The position numbers and the translations under genes are program-made. This document shows positions 23,915-33,424 of a DNA stretch of 58,469 nt, in pieces; the first letter of the stretch is position 1, and each line of letters opens with the position of its first letter. The notes under the pieces are model-generated. The model was not told the DNA's origin. It was given only the letters and a program-made list of their open reading frames with translations, and ran no database searches. This stretch comes from Enhydrobacter aerosaccus (GTDB taxonomy: Bacteria > Pseudomonadota > Alphaproteobacteria > Reyranellales > Reyranellaceae). The stretch spans positions 1-58,469 of the forward strand of contig CAIMEE010000621.1 of NCBI GenBank assembly GCA_903839865.1, in the 5' to 3' direction.

Positions 23915-24712
23915 GTGGCGTCACGCTCGCAGAAATCGCTGCCGTGGATCAGGCCCGAGCGGAACAGTCCCGTCTCGATGCAGGCCCAGATCGCGCAGTG
24001 GCTCGAGCAGCTGATCGGCGCGGGACGTCTTGGCGCCGGCGACCGGCTGCCGTCGGAGGCGATTCTGGTCGAGCGACTGGGCGTCAGCCGCGTGACGGTG
24101 CGCCTGGCCATCGACGACCTGGTCGCGCGCGGCCTGGTCGCACGCGCCCACGGCAAGGGCAGCTTCGTCACCGCGCCGGTGGTGCAGCACGACATCCTCT
24201 CCGACCAGGCCTTCTTCGACATCGTGCTGGCAAAGGTCCCAAAGGCGGAGGTGAGGCTGCTCGCGTTCGCGCCCGCCGTGCCGCCGGCCAAAGTCGCTTC
24301 CCTGTTCGCACTATCGTCCGGCCAGAAAGCGATGCGGCTCGAGCGTCTGTCCCTGTCGGCCGGCCGGCCGGTCGTGTTCTCGGAGAGCTGGCTCACGCCC
24401 GATGCCGCGCATCTGTCGCCCGCCGACATCGAGAACATGTCGACGGCCGCCGTGCACAGCGTGCTGCTGCGCCATCCCATCGCCTCCTCGGCCAATGCGA
24501 TCGGCGCCGAGCTCGCCGGTGCCACCGTCGCGCGCCGCCTCGGCATCGGCGCCCGCAGCGCCGTGCTGGTGCTGGCGCGCACGCGCTTCGACGCCCAGGG
24601 CCGGGTGCGCGAGCACAATCGCTTCACGGTCGATCCGTCGGCCTATGAATTCACGTTTGCGGCCAGGGGCGACGTGCCCACGGCCGCCATGGTGCGGGCC
24701 GTCGCGGCCTAA
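23915..24712 (+). CDS. GntR-family transcriptional regulator (HutC/UTRA type)
   Basis: A 265-residue regulator. The N-terminal winged helix carries the typical AGDRLPSEAILVERLGVSRVTVRLAIDDLVARGLVARAHGKGSFV segment in two parts, and the C-terminal half is a UTRA ligand domain (FFDIVLAKVPKAEV, LERLSLSAGRPVVFSESWL, VLARTRFDAQGRVREHNRFTV). The GTG at 23915 follows AAGGAG at 23904-23909; upstream in-frame ATGs would give an over-long N-terminus and overlap the divergent promoter. Bug receptor and ComA-like genes follow with 12- and 9-bp gaps, so it likely controls this operon and the divergent DUF3604 gene in response to a small acidic ligand. Confidence 0.88.
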   Translation: MASRSQKSLPWIRPERNSPVSMQAQIAQWLEQLIGAGRLGAGDRLPSEAILVERLGVSRVTVRLAIDDLVARGLVARAHGKGSFVTAPVVQHDILSDQAFFDIVLAKVPKAEVRLLAFAPAVPPAKVASLFALSSGQKAMRLERLSLSAGRPVVFSESWLTPDAAHLSPADIENMSTAAVHSVLLRHPIASSANAIGAELAGATVARRLGIGARSAVLVLARTRFDAQGRVREHNRFTVDPSAYEFTFAARGDVPTAAMVRAVAA

Positions 24713-24724
24713 GGGGAGACAGCA

Positions 24725-25699
24725 ATGCGTCGAATGAAACTGTTCGCGATCCTTCTGTCGGCTCTCTCGCTCGCGGGATCGAACGCCGCGGGCCAGTCGA
24801 ACCCGTCGAAGAACGTCTCGCTGGTCGTGCCTTTCGCGCCCGGCGGCGGGCACGACAGCATGGCGCGCATCCTCAGCGGTCCGCTGTCGGAAGCCCTGGG
24901 CCAGACGGTGATCGTCGAGAACAAGCCCGGCGCCAACGGCATGGTCGGCGCCGACTACACCGTACGAGCCAAGCCCGACGGCATGACCATCCTGTTCGCC
25001 TCGCCCGCCGAGATCGTGATCGCGCCCACCGTCTACAAGACGATGCGCTACGATCCGTTCAAGGACCTCGTGCCGGTGACCCTGGCCGGCACGACCCCGA
25101 TCGCGATCGTGGCCAACCCGTCGCTCGGCGTCCGAACCTTCGCCGAACTGATCGCCAAGGCCAAGAGCGAGAAGGATGGCCTGGCCTACGGCACGCCGGG
25201 CGAGGGAAGCTCGCAGCATCTCGCGGGCGCGTGGCTGTCGCAGCTCACAGGCGCCAAGTTCGTGCACGTGCCCTACAAGGGTGCAGGTCCCGCCACGAAC
25301 GACGTCGTGGCCGGCCACACGCCGCTCGCCATCGTCGGCATGGCGCCGGTGTTGCCGTTCATCAGGAGCGGTAAACTGGTTGCCGTCGCCGTCACTTCGC
25401 ACGACCGGGTGATGTGGGCGAAGGACGTGCCGACTGTCTCCGAGCAGCCCGGCATGGCGGGCTTCGAAGCCTGGCACTGGGAAGGCGTGATGGTGCCCAA
25501 GGGCACGCCGGCCGAGATCGTGCAGAAGCTCCATGCCGCCTTCGCTTCAGTGCTCCAGAGGCCCGACGTGCGCGGCCAGCTCCAGGAGCTCGGCGTCGAT
25601 CCGGTCGGCAACAGCACCGCGGAGTTCACGGCCTTCCTGGCCGCCGACCGCGACCGCTTCGCCAAGATGTTCACCTACACGGGCCTGAAGCCGGAATAG
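24725..25699 (+). CDS. Tripartite tricarboxylate transporter receptor (Bug family)
   Basis: A 324-residue periplasmic binding protein. The signal peptide runs to about residue 22 (LSLAGSNAAGQ). The mature part has the Bug hallmarks VPFAPGGGHDSMAR, GQTVIVENKPGANGMVGADY, PYKGAGPATNDVVAGH and VPKGTPAEIVQKLHAAF. These receptors bind carboxylates, often aromatic acids or dicarboxylates. No TctA/TctB membrane subunits are nearby, so it is an orphan receptor, common in this family. It sits between gntR and the ComA-like gene in an operon. Confidence 0.9.
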   Translation: MRRMKLFAILLSALSLAGSNAAGQSNPSKNVSLVVPFAPGGGHDSMARILSGPLSEALGQTVIVENKPGANGMVGADYTVRAKPDGMTILFASPAEIVIAPTVYKTMRYDPFKDLVPVTLAGTTPIAIVANPSLGVRTFAELIAKAKSEKDGLAYGTPGEGSSQHLAGAWLSQLTGAKFVHVPYKGAGPATNDVVAGHTPLAIVGMAPVLPFIRSGKLVAVAVTSHDRVMWAKDVPTVSEQPGMAGFEAWHWEGVMVPKGTPAEIVQKLHAAFASVLQRPDVRGQLQELGVDPVGNSTAEFTAFLAADRDRFAKMFTYTGLKPE

Positions 25700-25708
25700 G
25701 AATCGACA

Positions 25709-26506
25709 ATGTCCAACGCCCTTCCGTTCGAGTTCGTGCCGATCGAGCCGCGCCGCAGCCTGTCGAAGCCGCGCACCACCGGCCTCACCATGGTGATCGA
25801 CGACGGGCTGCCGCTGCCCTACATGCGCGGCGTCCTCGATCTCGCCGCGCCCTACATCGACCTGATGAAGATCAAGACCGGCACCGCGCGCCTCTATCCG
25901 CGCGACAAGCTGGTCGAGAAGCTCTCGCTCTACGAAGGCTTCGGCATCCAGCCGTTCCTGGGCGGCCAGTTCCACGAATATGTCTTCGCGACCATGGGCG
26001 AGGCGGCCCTGCCGAAATTCTACGCCGAGTCGCGTGCGCTGGGCTTCCGCACCATCGAGATCTCAGACAACACCGTGCCGCTCACAGACACCCAGCGCCG
26101 CGACCAGATCAAGGCCGCGATCAGGAGCGGCCTCGACGTGTTCGGCGAGGTGGGCTCGAAGGAAACGCTCAGCAATCCCGGCTTGCTTATCCAGCAGGCC
26201 GAGATCTGCCTGGAAGCCGGCTCCAAGCTCGTGCTCGTCGAAGCCGCCGAGTTGGTCGAGGACGGCCGCGTGCGCAAGGACAGCCTCGAGGTGATCAAGC
26301 GCGGCATCCCCGCCGACAAGGTCATGATCGAACTGCCCGGCCCGTGGATCTCCGGCGTCCGCAGCTGCGACATCGAGGAGATGAAGAAGATCCTGTTCGC
26401 CGAGTTCGGCCCCGACGTGAACATCGCCAACGTCGCGGTGACGACGATCTACGACACCGAAGCCCAGCGCGTCGGCCTCGGCACCGGCGGGCCGCTGCAC
26501 GGCTGA
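25709..26506 (+). CDS. Phosphosulfolactate synthase (ComA)-like protein
   Basis: A 265-residue TIM-barrel protein with the ComA pattern: RTTGLTMVIDDGLPL at about 22-36, YIDLMKIKTGTARLYP, FLGGQFHEYV, ALGFRTIEISDNTV, FGEVGSKE and ILVEAAELVEDG-type acidic blocks. ComA joins sulfite to phosphoenolpyruvate to make phosphosulfolactate, the first step of coenzyme M synthesis in methanogens; bacterial homologues occur without that pathway. No phosphatase (ComB) or dehydrogenase (ComC) gene lies nearby. The operon with GntR and a Bug receptor suggests a catabolic or signalling role instead. Family assignment is good, function uncertain. Confidence 0.78.
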   Translation: MSNALPFEFVPIEPRRSLSKPRTTGLTMVIDDGLPLPYMRGVLDLAAPYIDLMKIKTGTARLYPRDKLVEKLSLYEGFGIQPFLGGQFHEYVFATMGEAALPKFYAESRALGFRTIEISDNTVPLTDTQRRDQIKAAIRSGLDVFGEVGSKETLSNPGLLIQQAEICLEAGSKLVLVEAAELVEDGRVRKDSLEVIKRGIPADKVMIELPGPWISGVRSCDIEEMKKILFAEFGPDVNIANVAVTTIYDTEAQRVGLGTGGPLHG

Positions 26507-26511
26507 TCCCG

Positions 26512-27150
26512 TCAGACGGACCAGCTGCCGTCCGGGTTGCGCAGCCTGTTGTAGGTGTCGATCCAGTGCGCGGCGTTGGCGTCGCCGGGCCCGTTGCGGC
26601 AGCGCAACTCGGCCGCGACGTTCGCGCGGCGCGCCGTCTCGTCGGCGCCGGCCGGGCCGATCTTGAACTTGGCCTGCGTGTTCACGACCTGAAGCTTAAG
26701 CGACGCGAGTTGCCGCAGCCGCGCGCCGTACACGGGACCGTCGGTGATGTGGCCCTTGGGCGCGCCCGGCTCGTAGATCGACAGCAATTTGGTGAGCGCG
26801 GCCGCCACTGCGTCGGGACTGGTGTCGTAGGTCGCGATGCATTCGAAATTGACCGCGCGATAGATGGTCGAGCCGCGGCCGCCATCCTCGGGGTCGGCCC
26901 AGCGGCTGGGAAACACGCCCAGATATTCGGAGACGAGGAACGCCACCTTCGGGTTCTGCTTCAGCGCCTTGAAGGTGGGGTCGGCCTGCACGCAATGCAG
27001 CTCGATCAGATCGCCTGTTCGAATGAACGGCAGCATCGTCATCTGTGGGAAGCCGCCGTCGACCTGCGCCGACAAAGTGCCCTGCTTCTGCGTCGCCACG
27101 AATTCATCGGCGAGTTTCTGCGGAATGCGATGCTTGGGCGCGTCCTTCAT
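26512..27150 (-). CDS. FMN-binding split-barrel protein (pyridoxamine 5'-phosphate oxidase-like / PaiB-like)
   Basis: A 212-residue protein with a split-barrel flavin-binding layout: an N-terminal substrate-access strand (GTLSAQVDGGFPQMTMLPF), a FKALKQNPKVAFLVSEY block typical of pyridoxamine phosphate oxidase-like folds, and a C-terminal region (LQVVNTQAKFKIGPA) that recalls PaiB-type FMN-binding regulators. It lies alone between the convergent ComA-like gene and the divergent thioesterase. It could be a flavin enzyme or regulator; I see no DNA-binding motif. Confidence 0.6.
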   Translation of the reverse strand: MKDAPKHRIPQKLADEFVATQKQGTLSAQVDGGFPQMTMLPFIRTGDLIELHCVQADPTFKALKQNPKVAFLVSEYLGVFPSRWADPEDGGRGSTIYRAVNFECIATYDTSPDAVAAALTKLLSIYEPGAPKGHITDGPVYGARLRQLASLKLQVVNTQAKFKIGPAGADETARRANVAAELRCRNGPGDANAAHWIDTYNRLRNPDGSWSV

Positions 27151-27254
27151 GTCGTCCTCCCGCCGTTTCAGTGGAGTCCGAAAATCGCGAGCCGGCGGCG
27201 GCTGCCGGCTCTAGGTCATCTTATTCTCGACCCCGTGCAACAAGGAACACAACT

Positions 27255-27719
27255 ATGAAGACTTACAGCACCGTGAGCGCCGAGAAGCGCCGGGAGGTGA
27301 CCGGCCTGCAGTTCGTGCAGGGGCTGGCCGACGGCACGCTTCCGCTCAACACGATCGCCGGCACCCTGGGCTACGACGTGAGCGAGGCGGCAAGCGGGCG
27401 GGTCGTGGTCACGATCGAGCCCAACGACACGCACCTCAATCCTGCCGGCACGGTGCATGGCGGCCTGGCCGCCACTCTGCTCGACAGCTGCATGGGTCTG
27501 GCGATCCAGTCGACGCTCGCGAAAGGCGTCGCCCAGACCACCGTCGAGTTCAAGATCTCGCTGATCCGGCCGATCACGCCGGAGACGGGACCGATCAGGG
27601 CGGAAGGCACCGTCCTGAACTGCGGCCGCCGCGTCGGCACGGCCGAAAGACGGATCACGGACGGCAAGGGCCGCCTGCTGGCGCACGGCACGACGACCTG
27701 CCTGATCTTCGAGGGCTAG
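27255..27719 (+). CDS. PaaI-family hotdog thioesterase
   Basis: A 154-residue hotdog-fold acyl-CoA thioesterase. The motif LNPAGTVHGGLAATLLDSCMG at about 64-84 (HGG with a following Asp) is the catalytic signature of PaaI-type enzymes; VEFKISLIRPI is the next conserved strand. It hydrolyses acyl-CoA esters, often phenylacetyl- or medium-chain derivatives. AAGGAA precedes the ATG at 27255. Its stop abuts the stop of the convergent PEP mutase-like gene. The specific acyl substrate is unknown. Confidence 0.85.
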   Translation: MKTYSTVSAEKRREVTGLQFVQGLADGTLPLNTIAGTLGYDVSEAASGRVVVTIEPNDTHLNPAGTVHGGLAATLLDSCMGLAIQSTLAKGVAQTTVEFKISLIRPITPETGPIRAEGTVLNCGRRVGTAERRITDGKGRLLAHGTTTCLIFEG

Positions 27720-28565
27720 TCAGGAAAAGCGCGCCGCCTGGTGTTCGTAGTCCGGGTAGCCCAGTATCTTCCGCAGCTCGGCGGACGAGAGCGCGCCGGC
27801 ACGCTTGCCGTCCTCCTTCAGCGCCGCGAGTCCGGCGTTCATCGCCGACACCACGCCTTCCAGCAGGCCGAAGGGATGAACGCCCATCTTGAAGCCGATC
27901 TCGGCCGCCTCCTTCTGCGACAGCTCGACCGGCGCTGGCGACAGCACGACGAACGACGGCGTGCCGCGCGCGGCGGCGATCGCCTGGCGCATCTCGCCGC
28001 GATCGGCAGGCGAGTCGAGAAACACGATGTCGGCGCCCTCCTCGACGAAGATCGCGATCCGCGCCAGCGCTTCGTCGAGCCCATAGCCGCGGCGCGCATC
28101 GGTGCGGGCGAGAATCAGGGTGCCGCTTCCCTTCGCGGCCGCGACCGCCGCGCGAATGCGCATGCGCGCTTCCTCACGCGGCACGCAGGTCTTGAACGCC
28201 GTCACCAGCGGACGCGGCGTCTCCTTGTCCTCGATCAGGACGGCGCAAGCGCCTGCCTGGGCAAACATGCGCACTGCGCGCTGCACGTTCATCGCATTGC
28301 CGAAGCCGTGGTCGCCGTCGGCCAGCAGCAAGGTGTTGGGCGCGGCGGCATGGATCATCTCCAGCGACTGCGCCATCTCGCTCAAGGAGATGTAGTCGAG
28401 GTCCGGCCCGCCCAGACGCCCGGCCGCAACGCAGGCGCCCGACTGAAAGATCATAGGGAAGCCCGCTGCTTCCGCGAGCCGCGCCCCCAGCCCGTCCCAG
28501 ACGACAGGCGGCATGAGCAATCCCGGCTCGGCCAGCAGCGCGCGGAGGCGATCAGGGGCGTTCAT
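27720..28565 (-). CDS. Isocitrate lyase/phosphoenolpyruvate mutase family protein
   Basis: A 281-residue TIM-barrel protein of the ICL/PEPM superfamily. Landmarks are PPVVWDGLGARLAEAAGF, LLADGDHGFGN, the IEDKETPRP block and ILARTDARRGYGLDEAL with an acidic metal site; the GKRCGH-like lyase motif is replaced by CVPREEA. Members include 2-methylisocitrate lyase, oxaloacetate decarboxylase and carboxyphosphonoenolpyruvate mutase. The start overlaps the stop of the acyl-CoA ligase (TGATG), so the two form an operon. Oxaloacetate decarboxylase or a carbon-carbon lyase is likely. Confidence 0.83.
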   Translation of the reverse strand: MNAPDRLRALLAEPGLLMPPVVWDGLGARLAEAAGFPMIFQSGACVAAGRLGGPDLDYISLSEMAQSLEMIHAAAPNTLLLADGDHGFGNAMNVQRAVRMFAQAGACAVLIEDKETPRPLVTAFKTCVPREEARMRIRAAVAAAKGSGTLILARTDARRGYGLDEALARIAIFVEEGADIVFLDSPADRGEMRQAIAAARGTPSFVVLSPAPVELSQKEAAEIGFKMGVHPFGLLEGVVSAMNAGLAALKEDGKRAGALSSAELRKILGYPDYEHQAARFS

Positions 28566-30238
28566 CACGCCGTCTTCTGCGCCTTCAGCCCCAGCTTGCC
28601 GATGGTCTGCTCGCGCATCACGAACTTCTGAATCTTGCCGGTGATGGTCATCGGGAACTCGGCCACGAACTCGATGTAGCGCGGGATCTTGTAGTGGGCG
28701 ATCTGACCCTTGCAGAACTCGCGGATCTCCTCGGTCGTGGCGCTCTGGCCCGGGCGCAACTTGATCCAGGCGCAGATCTCCTCGCCGTACTTCTGGTCGG
28801 GCACGCCGATCACCTGCACGTCCTGGATCTTGGGATGGCTGTACAGGAACTCCTCGACCTCGCGCGGATAGACGTTCTCGCCGCCGCGAATCACCAGGTC
28901 CTTGAGACGGCCGACGATGTTGACGTAGCCCTGCTCGTCCATGATCGCGAGATCGCCGGTGTGCATCCAGCCACCCTCGTCGACGGCTTCCTTCGTCTTC
29001 TCCGGATCGTTCCAGTAGCCCTTCATCACCGAATAGCCGCGCGTGCAGAACTCGCCGGTCTCGCCACGTGGCACAGCCTTGCCCTCGGCGTCGACGATCT
29101 TGATCTCGATATGCGGCAGCACCTGGCCCACGGTCGAGACGCGACGCTCGACCGGATCGTCGGTCGCGCACTGCGTCGACACGGGTGACGTCTCGGTCAT
29201 GCCATAGGCAATCGTGACCTCGTGCATGTTCATCTTCGACTGCACGCGCTTCATCACCTCGATCGGACAGGGCGAGCCCGCCATGATTCCGGTGCGCAGG
29301 CTCTTGAGGTCGAACGTGTCGAACTGCGGATGATCGAGCTGGGCGATGAACATGGTCGGCACGCCGAACAGCGCCGTGCAGCGCTCCTCCGACACGGCTT
29401 GCAGGGTCGCCAGCGGATCGAAGGCGTCGGACGGATAGACCATGGTCGAGCCATGGGTCAGGCAGCCCAGGTTGCCCATCACCATGCCGAAGCAGTGATA
29501 GAGCGGCACCGGAATACAGAGCCGGTCCTTCGCGGTGAGCTTCAGCCCTTCGCCCACGAAGTAGCCGTTGTTCAGGATGTTGTGGTGGCTGAGCGTCGCG
29601 CCCTTGGGGTGGCCTGTCGTGCCCGAGGTGAATTGGATGTTGATCGCATCGTCGAACTGGAGCTTCGGCGCCATCTCCGCGAGCTTCACCTTCTCCGCAT
29701 TGCCGCCGGCCCGGGCGACATCGTCGAAGTTCAGCATGCCCGGCGTCTTCTCCGTGCCGAGGCGGATCACGTGCTTGAGGTGCGGCAGCTTCCTGGCCTT
29801 CACCAGATCCTCGACGATCTCGAGATAGTTCGAGGTCTTGAGCGCCGGCGCCAGGATCAGCGCCTTGCACGCGACCTTGTTCATCGCATAGTCGAGCTCG
29901 GCGCGCCGGTACGCCGGGTTGACGTTGACCAGCACGAGGCCCGCCTTCGCCGTCGCGAACTGCGCCAGCGTCCATTCCGACGTGTTCGGCGACCAGATGC
30001 CGACCCGGTCGCCGCGTTCCAGGCCCAGGGTCATCAGGCCGGCCGCCAGATCGTCGACGCGCCGCGCCAGCTCGCCCCAGCTCCAGCGCACGTTCTGGTG
30101 CCGCACGACCAGTGCTTCGCGGTCGCGGTACTTCTCGACCTGGCGATCGAAAAACATGCCGATCGTCTCGCCGATCAGCTTCTTGTCCGAGACGCCGTGG
30201 TCGTAAGAGATTTTTGGGGTGGCCTGAGGATTGGTCAT
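28565..30238 (-). CDS. AMP-dependent acyl-CoA synthetase
   Basis: A 557-residue adenylate-forming ligase of FadD/AcsF2 type. The P-loop-like motif [18 protein letters not shown] at about 203-220, [10 protein letters not shown] near 344, the TGD and [21 protein letters not shown] hinge, and the C-terminal catalytic lysine in ITGKIQKF are all visible. It activates a carboxylic acid with ATP and CoA. The neighbouring hotdog thioesterase and ICL-like lyase suggest a route through CoA esters. The length fits a medium- or branched-chain acyl substrate class; the exact one is unknown. Confidence 0.9.
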   Translation of the reverse strand: MTNPQATPKISYDHGVSDKKLIGETIGMFFDRQVEKYRDREALVVRHQNVRWSWGELARRVDDLAAGLMTLGLERGDRVGIWSPNTSEWTLAQFATAKAGLVLVNVNPAYRRAELDYAMNKVACKALILAPALKTSNYLEIVEDLVKARKLPHLKHVIRLGTEKTPGMLNFDDVARAGGNAEKVKLAEMAPKLQFDDAINIQFTSGTTGHPKGATLSHHNILNNGYFVGEGLKLTAKDRLCIPVPLYHCFGMVMGNLGCLTHGSTMVYPSDAFDPLATLQAVSEERCTALFGVPTMFIAQLDHPQFDTFDLKSLRTGIMAGSPCPIEVMKRVQSKMNMHEVTIAYGMTETSPVSTQCATDDPVERRVSTVGQVLPHIEIKIVDAEGKAVPRGETGEFCTRGYSVMKGYWNDPEKTKEAVDEGGWMHTGDLAIMDEQGYVNIVGRLKDLVIRGGENVYPREVEEFLYSHPKIQDVQVIGVPDQKYGEEICAWIKLRPGQSATTEEIREFCKGQIAHYKIPRYIEFVAEFPMTITGKIQKFVMREQTIGKLGLKAQKTA

Positions 30239-30274
30239 GCACGGAGATTAGCGCGACGTGCGATTTTTGAAATC

Positions 30275-31168
30275 ATGAAACGCCATTATGTGACTGTCGA
30301 CGTCTTCACCGACCGCCCGTTCGGGGGCAATCCGCTGGCAGTCGTGCTCGACGCCCAGGGGTTGTCGACCGAGCGCATGCAGGCCATCGCGGCCGAGTTC
30401 AACTATGCCGAGACGACCTTTGTCCTGCCGCCGACAGACCCGGCCCATACGGCACACGTCCGCATCTTCACACCCAAGGCCGAAATGCCGTTCGCCGGCC
30501 ATCCCAATGTCGGCACGGCCTTCGTCCTGGCCCGCGCCAATCCCGACCTGGGCGACAGGCTGTTGTTCGAAGAGAAGGCCGGGCTCGTGCCGATGGATAT
30601 CGTGCGTGACAAGGGTGTCGTGATCGCGACCCGGCTTGCTGCGCCGCAGCAACTATCCTTCGGCGAGGAAGTGACGCCCGCGCTGGTCGCCGAGGCATGT
30701 GCGCTCGACGTTCGCGACATCAAGACCGATGTGCATCCGCCAATCGTGGCCTCGTGCGGCGCAGCACTGCTGTTCGTCGAGCTGGTGTCGCGCGCCGCCC
30801 TGGCGAAAGCCAAACCGCAGACCGATGTATTCGCCCGCGAGTTCCCGCGCGAGCGCTTCGTCGGCATCCATCTCTACGTGCAGGCGCAGGAAGAAGGGCG
30901 CGAGATCCAGTGCCGCATGTTCGCGCCCGAGCATGGCATTCCGGAAGATCCCGCGACCGGCGGCGCCAACGTGGCGCTGATCGGCGTGCTGGCGCATTTC
31001 GACAAGGAACGCGACCTCACCCTCGCGCGCACCATCGGGCAGGGCTTCGACATGGGCCGGCCCAGCGTGCTCGAAGCCCGCGCCGAGAAGATAGCCGGCA
31101 CGGTAACGAAGACCTACGTCGGCGGCCGCTGCGTGCAGATGATGAGCGGCGCGCTCGAAATCGACTAG
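30275..31168 (+). CDS. PhzF-family isomerase/epimerase
   Basis: A 297-residue PhzF protein. The N-terminal [20 protein letters not shown], the [12 protein letters not shown] glutamate segment, [13 protein letters not shown] and the C-terminal [16 protein letters not shown] are standard; the conserved Glu and Asp residues (E46 region and D in EDP) are present. PhzF enzymes isomerise dihydro-aromatic acids; most bacterial members outside phenazine clusters have unknown substrates. The ATG at 30275 is divergent from the acyl-CoA synthetase by 36 bp. The stop shares CTAG with the convergent membrane protein gene. Confidence 0.88.
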   Translation: MKRHYVTVDVFTDRPFGGNPLAVVLDAQGLSTERMQAIAAEFNYAETTFVLPPTDPAHTAHVRIFTPKAEMPFAGHPNVGTAFVLARANPDLGDRLLFEEKAGLVPMDIVRDKGVVIATRLAAPQQLSFGEEVTPALVAEACALDVRDIKTDVHPPIVASCGAALLFVELVSRAALAKAKPQTDVFAREFPRERFVGIHLYVQAQEEGREIQCRMFAPEHGIPEDPATGGANVALIGVLAHFDKERDLTLARTIGQGFDMGRPSVLEARAEKIAGTVTKTYVGGRCVQMMSGALEID

Positions 31169-32187
31169 CGGCGATACCTCTCGAGACGCGCGGCAAACTT
31201 GTCCATGCGCGGGGAGTCGGACACCGTGTGCACGTGGTCGGCCAGAAGGGTGAGCGAGGCGTTGAGGTTGCAACCGCCCTCGACCAGCCAGTCGATATTC
31301 GGCATCTGCTGCTCGAGATTGATCGCCACGCTGAGGTAGTCTGAACGCGCCTTGCTGACTTCGTTCGACGCCGAGGACAGCGCATTGTCGTAGGCCCTGC
31401 AAAGTTCGGGCGTGACCCTGAGATCGAGGCGGAACAGATCGGTCAACGCCGCGAGCCGTCCGGCCTTCAACAAGGCAACGGCGTCGGTCTGCCGGCTCGT
31501 GACCCGGCGCGCGCCGTCCAGCGCCTCGTGCGACCGCGAATCACCGCCGGGCAAATATTGCAGGTAATCCCGCAGCGATGACTGGGGGCCCAGCCGCGAA
31601 AACACCTCGGCCTCGCGCTGCAGAGCGACCTGCTCTTCCTGGCGCAGCTTCTCCTCGCGCACCCGCTCCACCGCCGCCTGCCGCGCGTCACGGGCCGGAT
31701 TGGGCAGGAGCGCCGCGACCGACACGAGGAGCGGTGTCAGCGTGAGGGCTGCCACAAGGCCGCCGATGATAGCCGTCGTGGGAACGGGCGGCAGTCTTAG
31801 CTGCAACGACGGCATCCGCATCCACAGGGCATAGAACATGATGAGCGGTGGCAGGAGGAGCGGTATCGCGAAGGCCCAGTCGGCTCGATCGCGGTAGAGA
31901 TCGATCGCCACCGAGGCCGCGATCGCCGACAGCGGCAACAGCACCGCCGTGCCGATCTTGTTCGTGGACGGCATGCGGCCATTGATCGCCGCGACCAGCA
32001 GCAGCACCGCCAGCACCAGCCACAGTGCCACGCCGAAGATCGCGCCGAAGCCCAGCGCCAGGCCGCGTCCCAGGGCATCGGTTTCGTTCAGCCCCGGCAG
32101 GCTCCCCAGCATGCCGAGATAGAAGACGCCGGCAATGGCGAGCAGGACGAACGTTCCGATTGGTGCCTTGGGCGCGGCTTTTGCCAC
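31165..32187 (-). CDS. Hypothetical membrane protein (340 aa)
   Basis: A 340-residue protein with four to five N-terminal hydrophobic helices (TFVLLAIAGVFYLGMLGSL; IFGVALWLVLAVLLLVAAI; the third near AVLLPLSAIAASVAI; IIGGLVAALTLTPLLVSVAALL). A soluble, charged C-terminal domain of about 170 residues follows, with a coiled-coil stretch (AAVERVREEKLRQEEQVALQ) and a Tyr-rich RDYLQYLPGGDSRSHEALDG segment. Its GTG start overlaps the stop of the aldolase upstream by one base (TAGTG). No family is recognised. The C-terminal part looks extracytoplasmic or helical-scaffold-like. Confidence 0.65.
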   Translation of the reverse strand: MAKAAPKAPIGTFVLLAIAGVFYLGMLGSLPGLNETDALGRGLALGFGAIFGVALWLVLAVLLLVAAINGRMPSTNKIGTAVLLPLSAIAASVAIDLYRDRADWAFAIPLLLPPLIMFYALWMRMPSLQLRLPPVPTTAIIGGLVAALTLTPLLVSVAALLPNPARDARQAAVERVREEKLRQEEQVALQREAEVFSRLGPQSSLRDYLQYLPGGDSRSHEALDGARRVTSRQTDAVALLKAGRLAALTDLFRLDLRVTPELCRAYDNALSSASNEVSKARSDYLSVAINLEQQMPNIDWLVEGGCNLNASLTLLADHVHTVSDSPRMDKFAARLERYRR

Positions 32188-32918
32188 TACTCCGCCGCCT
32201 CTTCGCGCATCACGTGGTCGGCGCGCGTCGGATAGATGATGCGCTCGGCGAAGCGGTACATCTCTTCCATCTCCGCCGGCGAGCGATAGGCCGGCCGCGT
32301 ACCCTGCAGGGCCGCAAGCTGCTCGGCTTCGATGCAGCGGCGCACCTCGGCCGTGAAGGTGTTGAGGCGGTGATAGGCTTCCGAGACGTTTCGGCCGAGC
32401 GCGGTCAAGCCATGGCCCACCAGCACCACGAGGTTGGTGTGCGCGATGAAGCTCGCAACCGAGCTCACGTCGGCCTCGACGTCGACGTGCGCCGGCACGA
32501 AATGTACCGGCTTGCCCAGCACGAAGGGCGGATCGAGCGACAGGACCTTGAACTCCGGCGGCGCGCCGGAGCTGAACAATGCCAGGGTGGCGTCGTCATG
32601 CACATGCACGGTCGCATTGATATCCGGCCTGAGGCGCAGGATCTCGCGGCTGAGATTGTGGCCGACCGACGTCATGCGCTCGCCCCACAGGATGCGGCTG
32701 CTGGGCACGTCGGTGATGACGATGTTCCCGGTCTCCATCTCCTCGAGCGAGATTTCGGCATGCTTGGTGTAGGCGATCCCGTGCGGGAAATCCGGATGCG
32801 GCGCGCGCATCACGATGTTGCCCAGCGTATTGTGGACGTAGCCGCGGGCCGCGACGAGGCGGGCGTATTTCACGAACTGGCGGCCGAAGTCCGGATCGTA
32901 GACGACAGGTGTCGGCAT
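32187..32918 (-). CDS. Class II aldolase/adducin family protein
   Basis: A 243-residue zinc-dependent aldolase-type protein (FucA/AraD fold). GYVHNTLGNIVMR and TKHAEISLEEM are the N-terminal blocks; the metal-binding HVHDDATLALFSS region and GHGLTALGRNVSEAYHRLNTF follow. Compared with the usual HSP/HxH pattern the motif reads VHVHDDA. These enzymes cleave aldol bonds in sugar phosphates or decarboxylate. It follows an Lrp regulator by 27 bp and leads into the membrane protein. Substrate unknown. Confidence 0.82.
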   Translation of the reverse strand: MPTPVVYDPDFGRQFVKYARLVAARGYVHNTLGNIVMRAPHPDFPHGIAYTKHAEISLEEMETGNIVITDVPSSRILWGERMTSVGHNLSREILRLRPDINATVHVHDDATLALFSSGAPPEFKVLSLDPPFVLGKPVHFVPAHVDVEADVSSVASFIAHTNLVVLVGHGLTALGRNVSEAYHRLNTFTAEVRRCIEAEQLAALQGTRPAYRSPAEMEEMYRFAERIIYPTRADHVMREEAAE

Positions 32919-32945
32919 TCCTGTTTCCTCCCGTTTCTCGCCAGC

Positions 32946-33419
32946 CTACCGGGCCATGGTGGCCAACGGCAACGCCGTGCCCTGCTTCACTGGCCTCAGT
33001 GCGAATGAACTCCGGATCTGCGCAATGCCCGCGATCTTGGTGAAGTCCATCACGAAGCGCTCGTAGGCTTCGAGGTCGGGCACGACGACGCGCAACAGGT
33101 AATCGCTGTCGCCGGTCATCAGGTAGCACTCCATGACTTCGGGCCGTTGCGCCGCGGCGCGCTCGAAATCCTTGAGCGACTTCTCGTTCTGAGTCGACAG
33201 CGAGACGCTCACGAAGACGTTGACCGACAGGCCGACCGCCTTGGCATCGAGCATGGCCGCATAGCCGGTGATGACGCCCGCTTCCTCCAGCGCCTTGACC
33301 CGACGCCAGCACGGCGATGACGAAAGACCCACCTTGCCGGCAAGGTCCGCGTTACTGAGGCGGCCGTCCTGTTGCAGCCGGTCGAGAATGCGCCGATCGA
33401 TGGCATCAAGGGTGATCAT
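32946..33419 (-). CDS. Lrp/AsnC-family transcriptional regulator
   Basis: A 157-residue Lrp-like regulator: an N-terminal helix-turn-helix (LDAIDRRILDRLQQDGRLSNAD, then LAGKVGLSSSPCWRRVKALEEAGVI) and a C-terminal RAM ligand domain with ECYLMTGDSDYLLRVVVPDL. It senses amino acids or related metabolites. It is divergent, over 99 bp, from the AceE-like gene and upstream of the aldolase gene on its own strand, so it may control either. Confidence 0.9.
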   Translation of the reverse strand: MITLDAIDRRILDRLQQDGRLSNADLAGKVGLSSSPCWRRVKALEEAGVITGYAAMLDAKAVGLSVNVFVSVSLSTQNEKSLKDFERAAAQRPEVMECYLMTGDSDYLLRVVVPDLEAYERFVMDFTKIAGIAQIRSSFALRPVKQGTALPLATMAR

Positions 33420-33424
33420 TGCTC

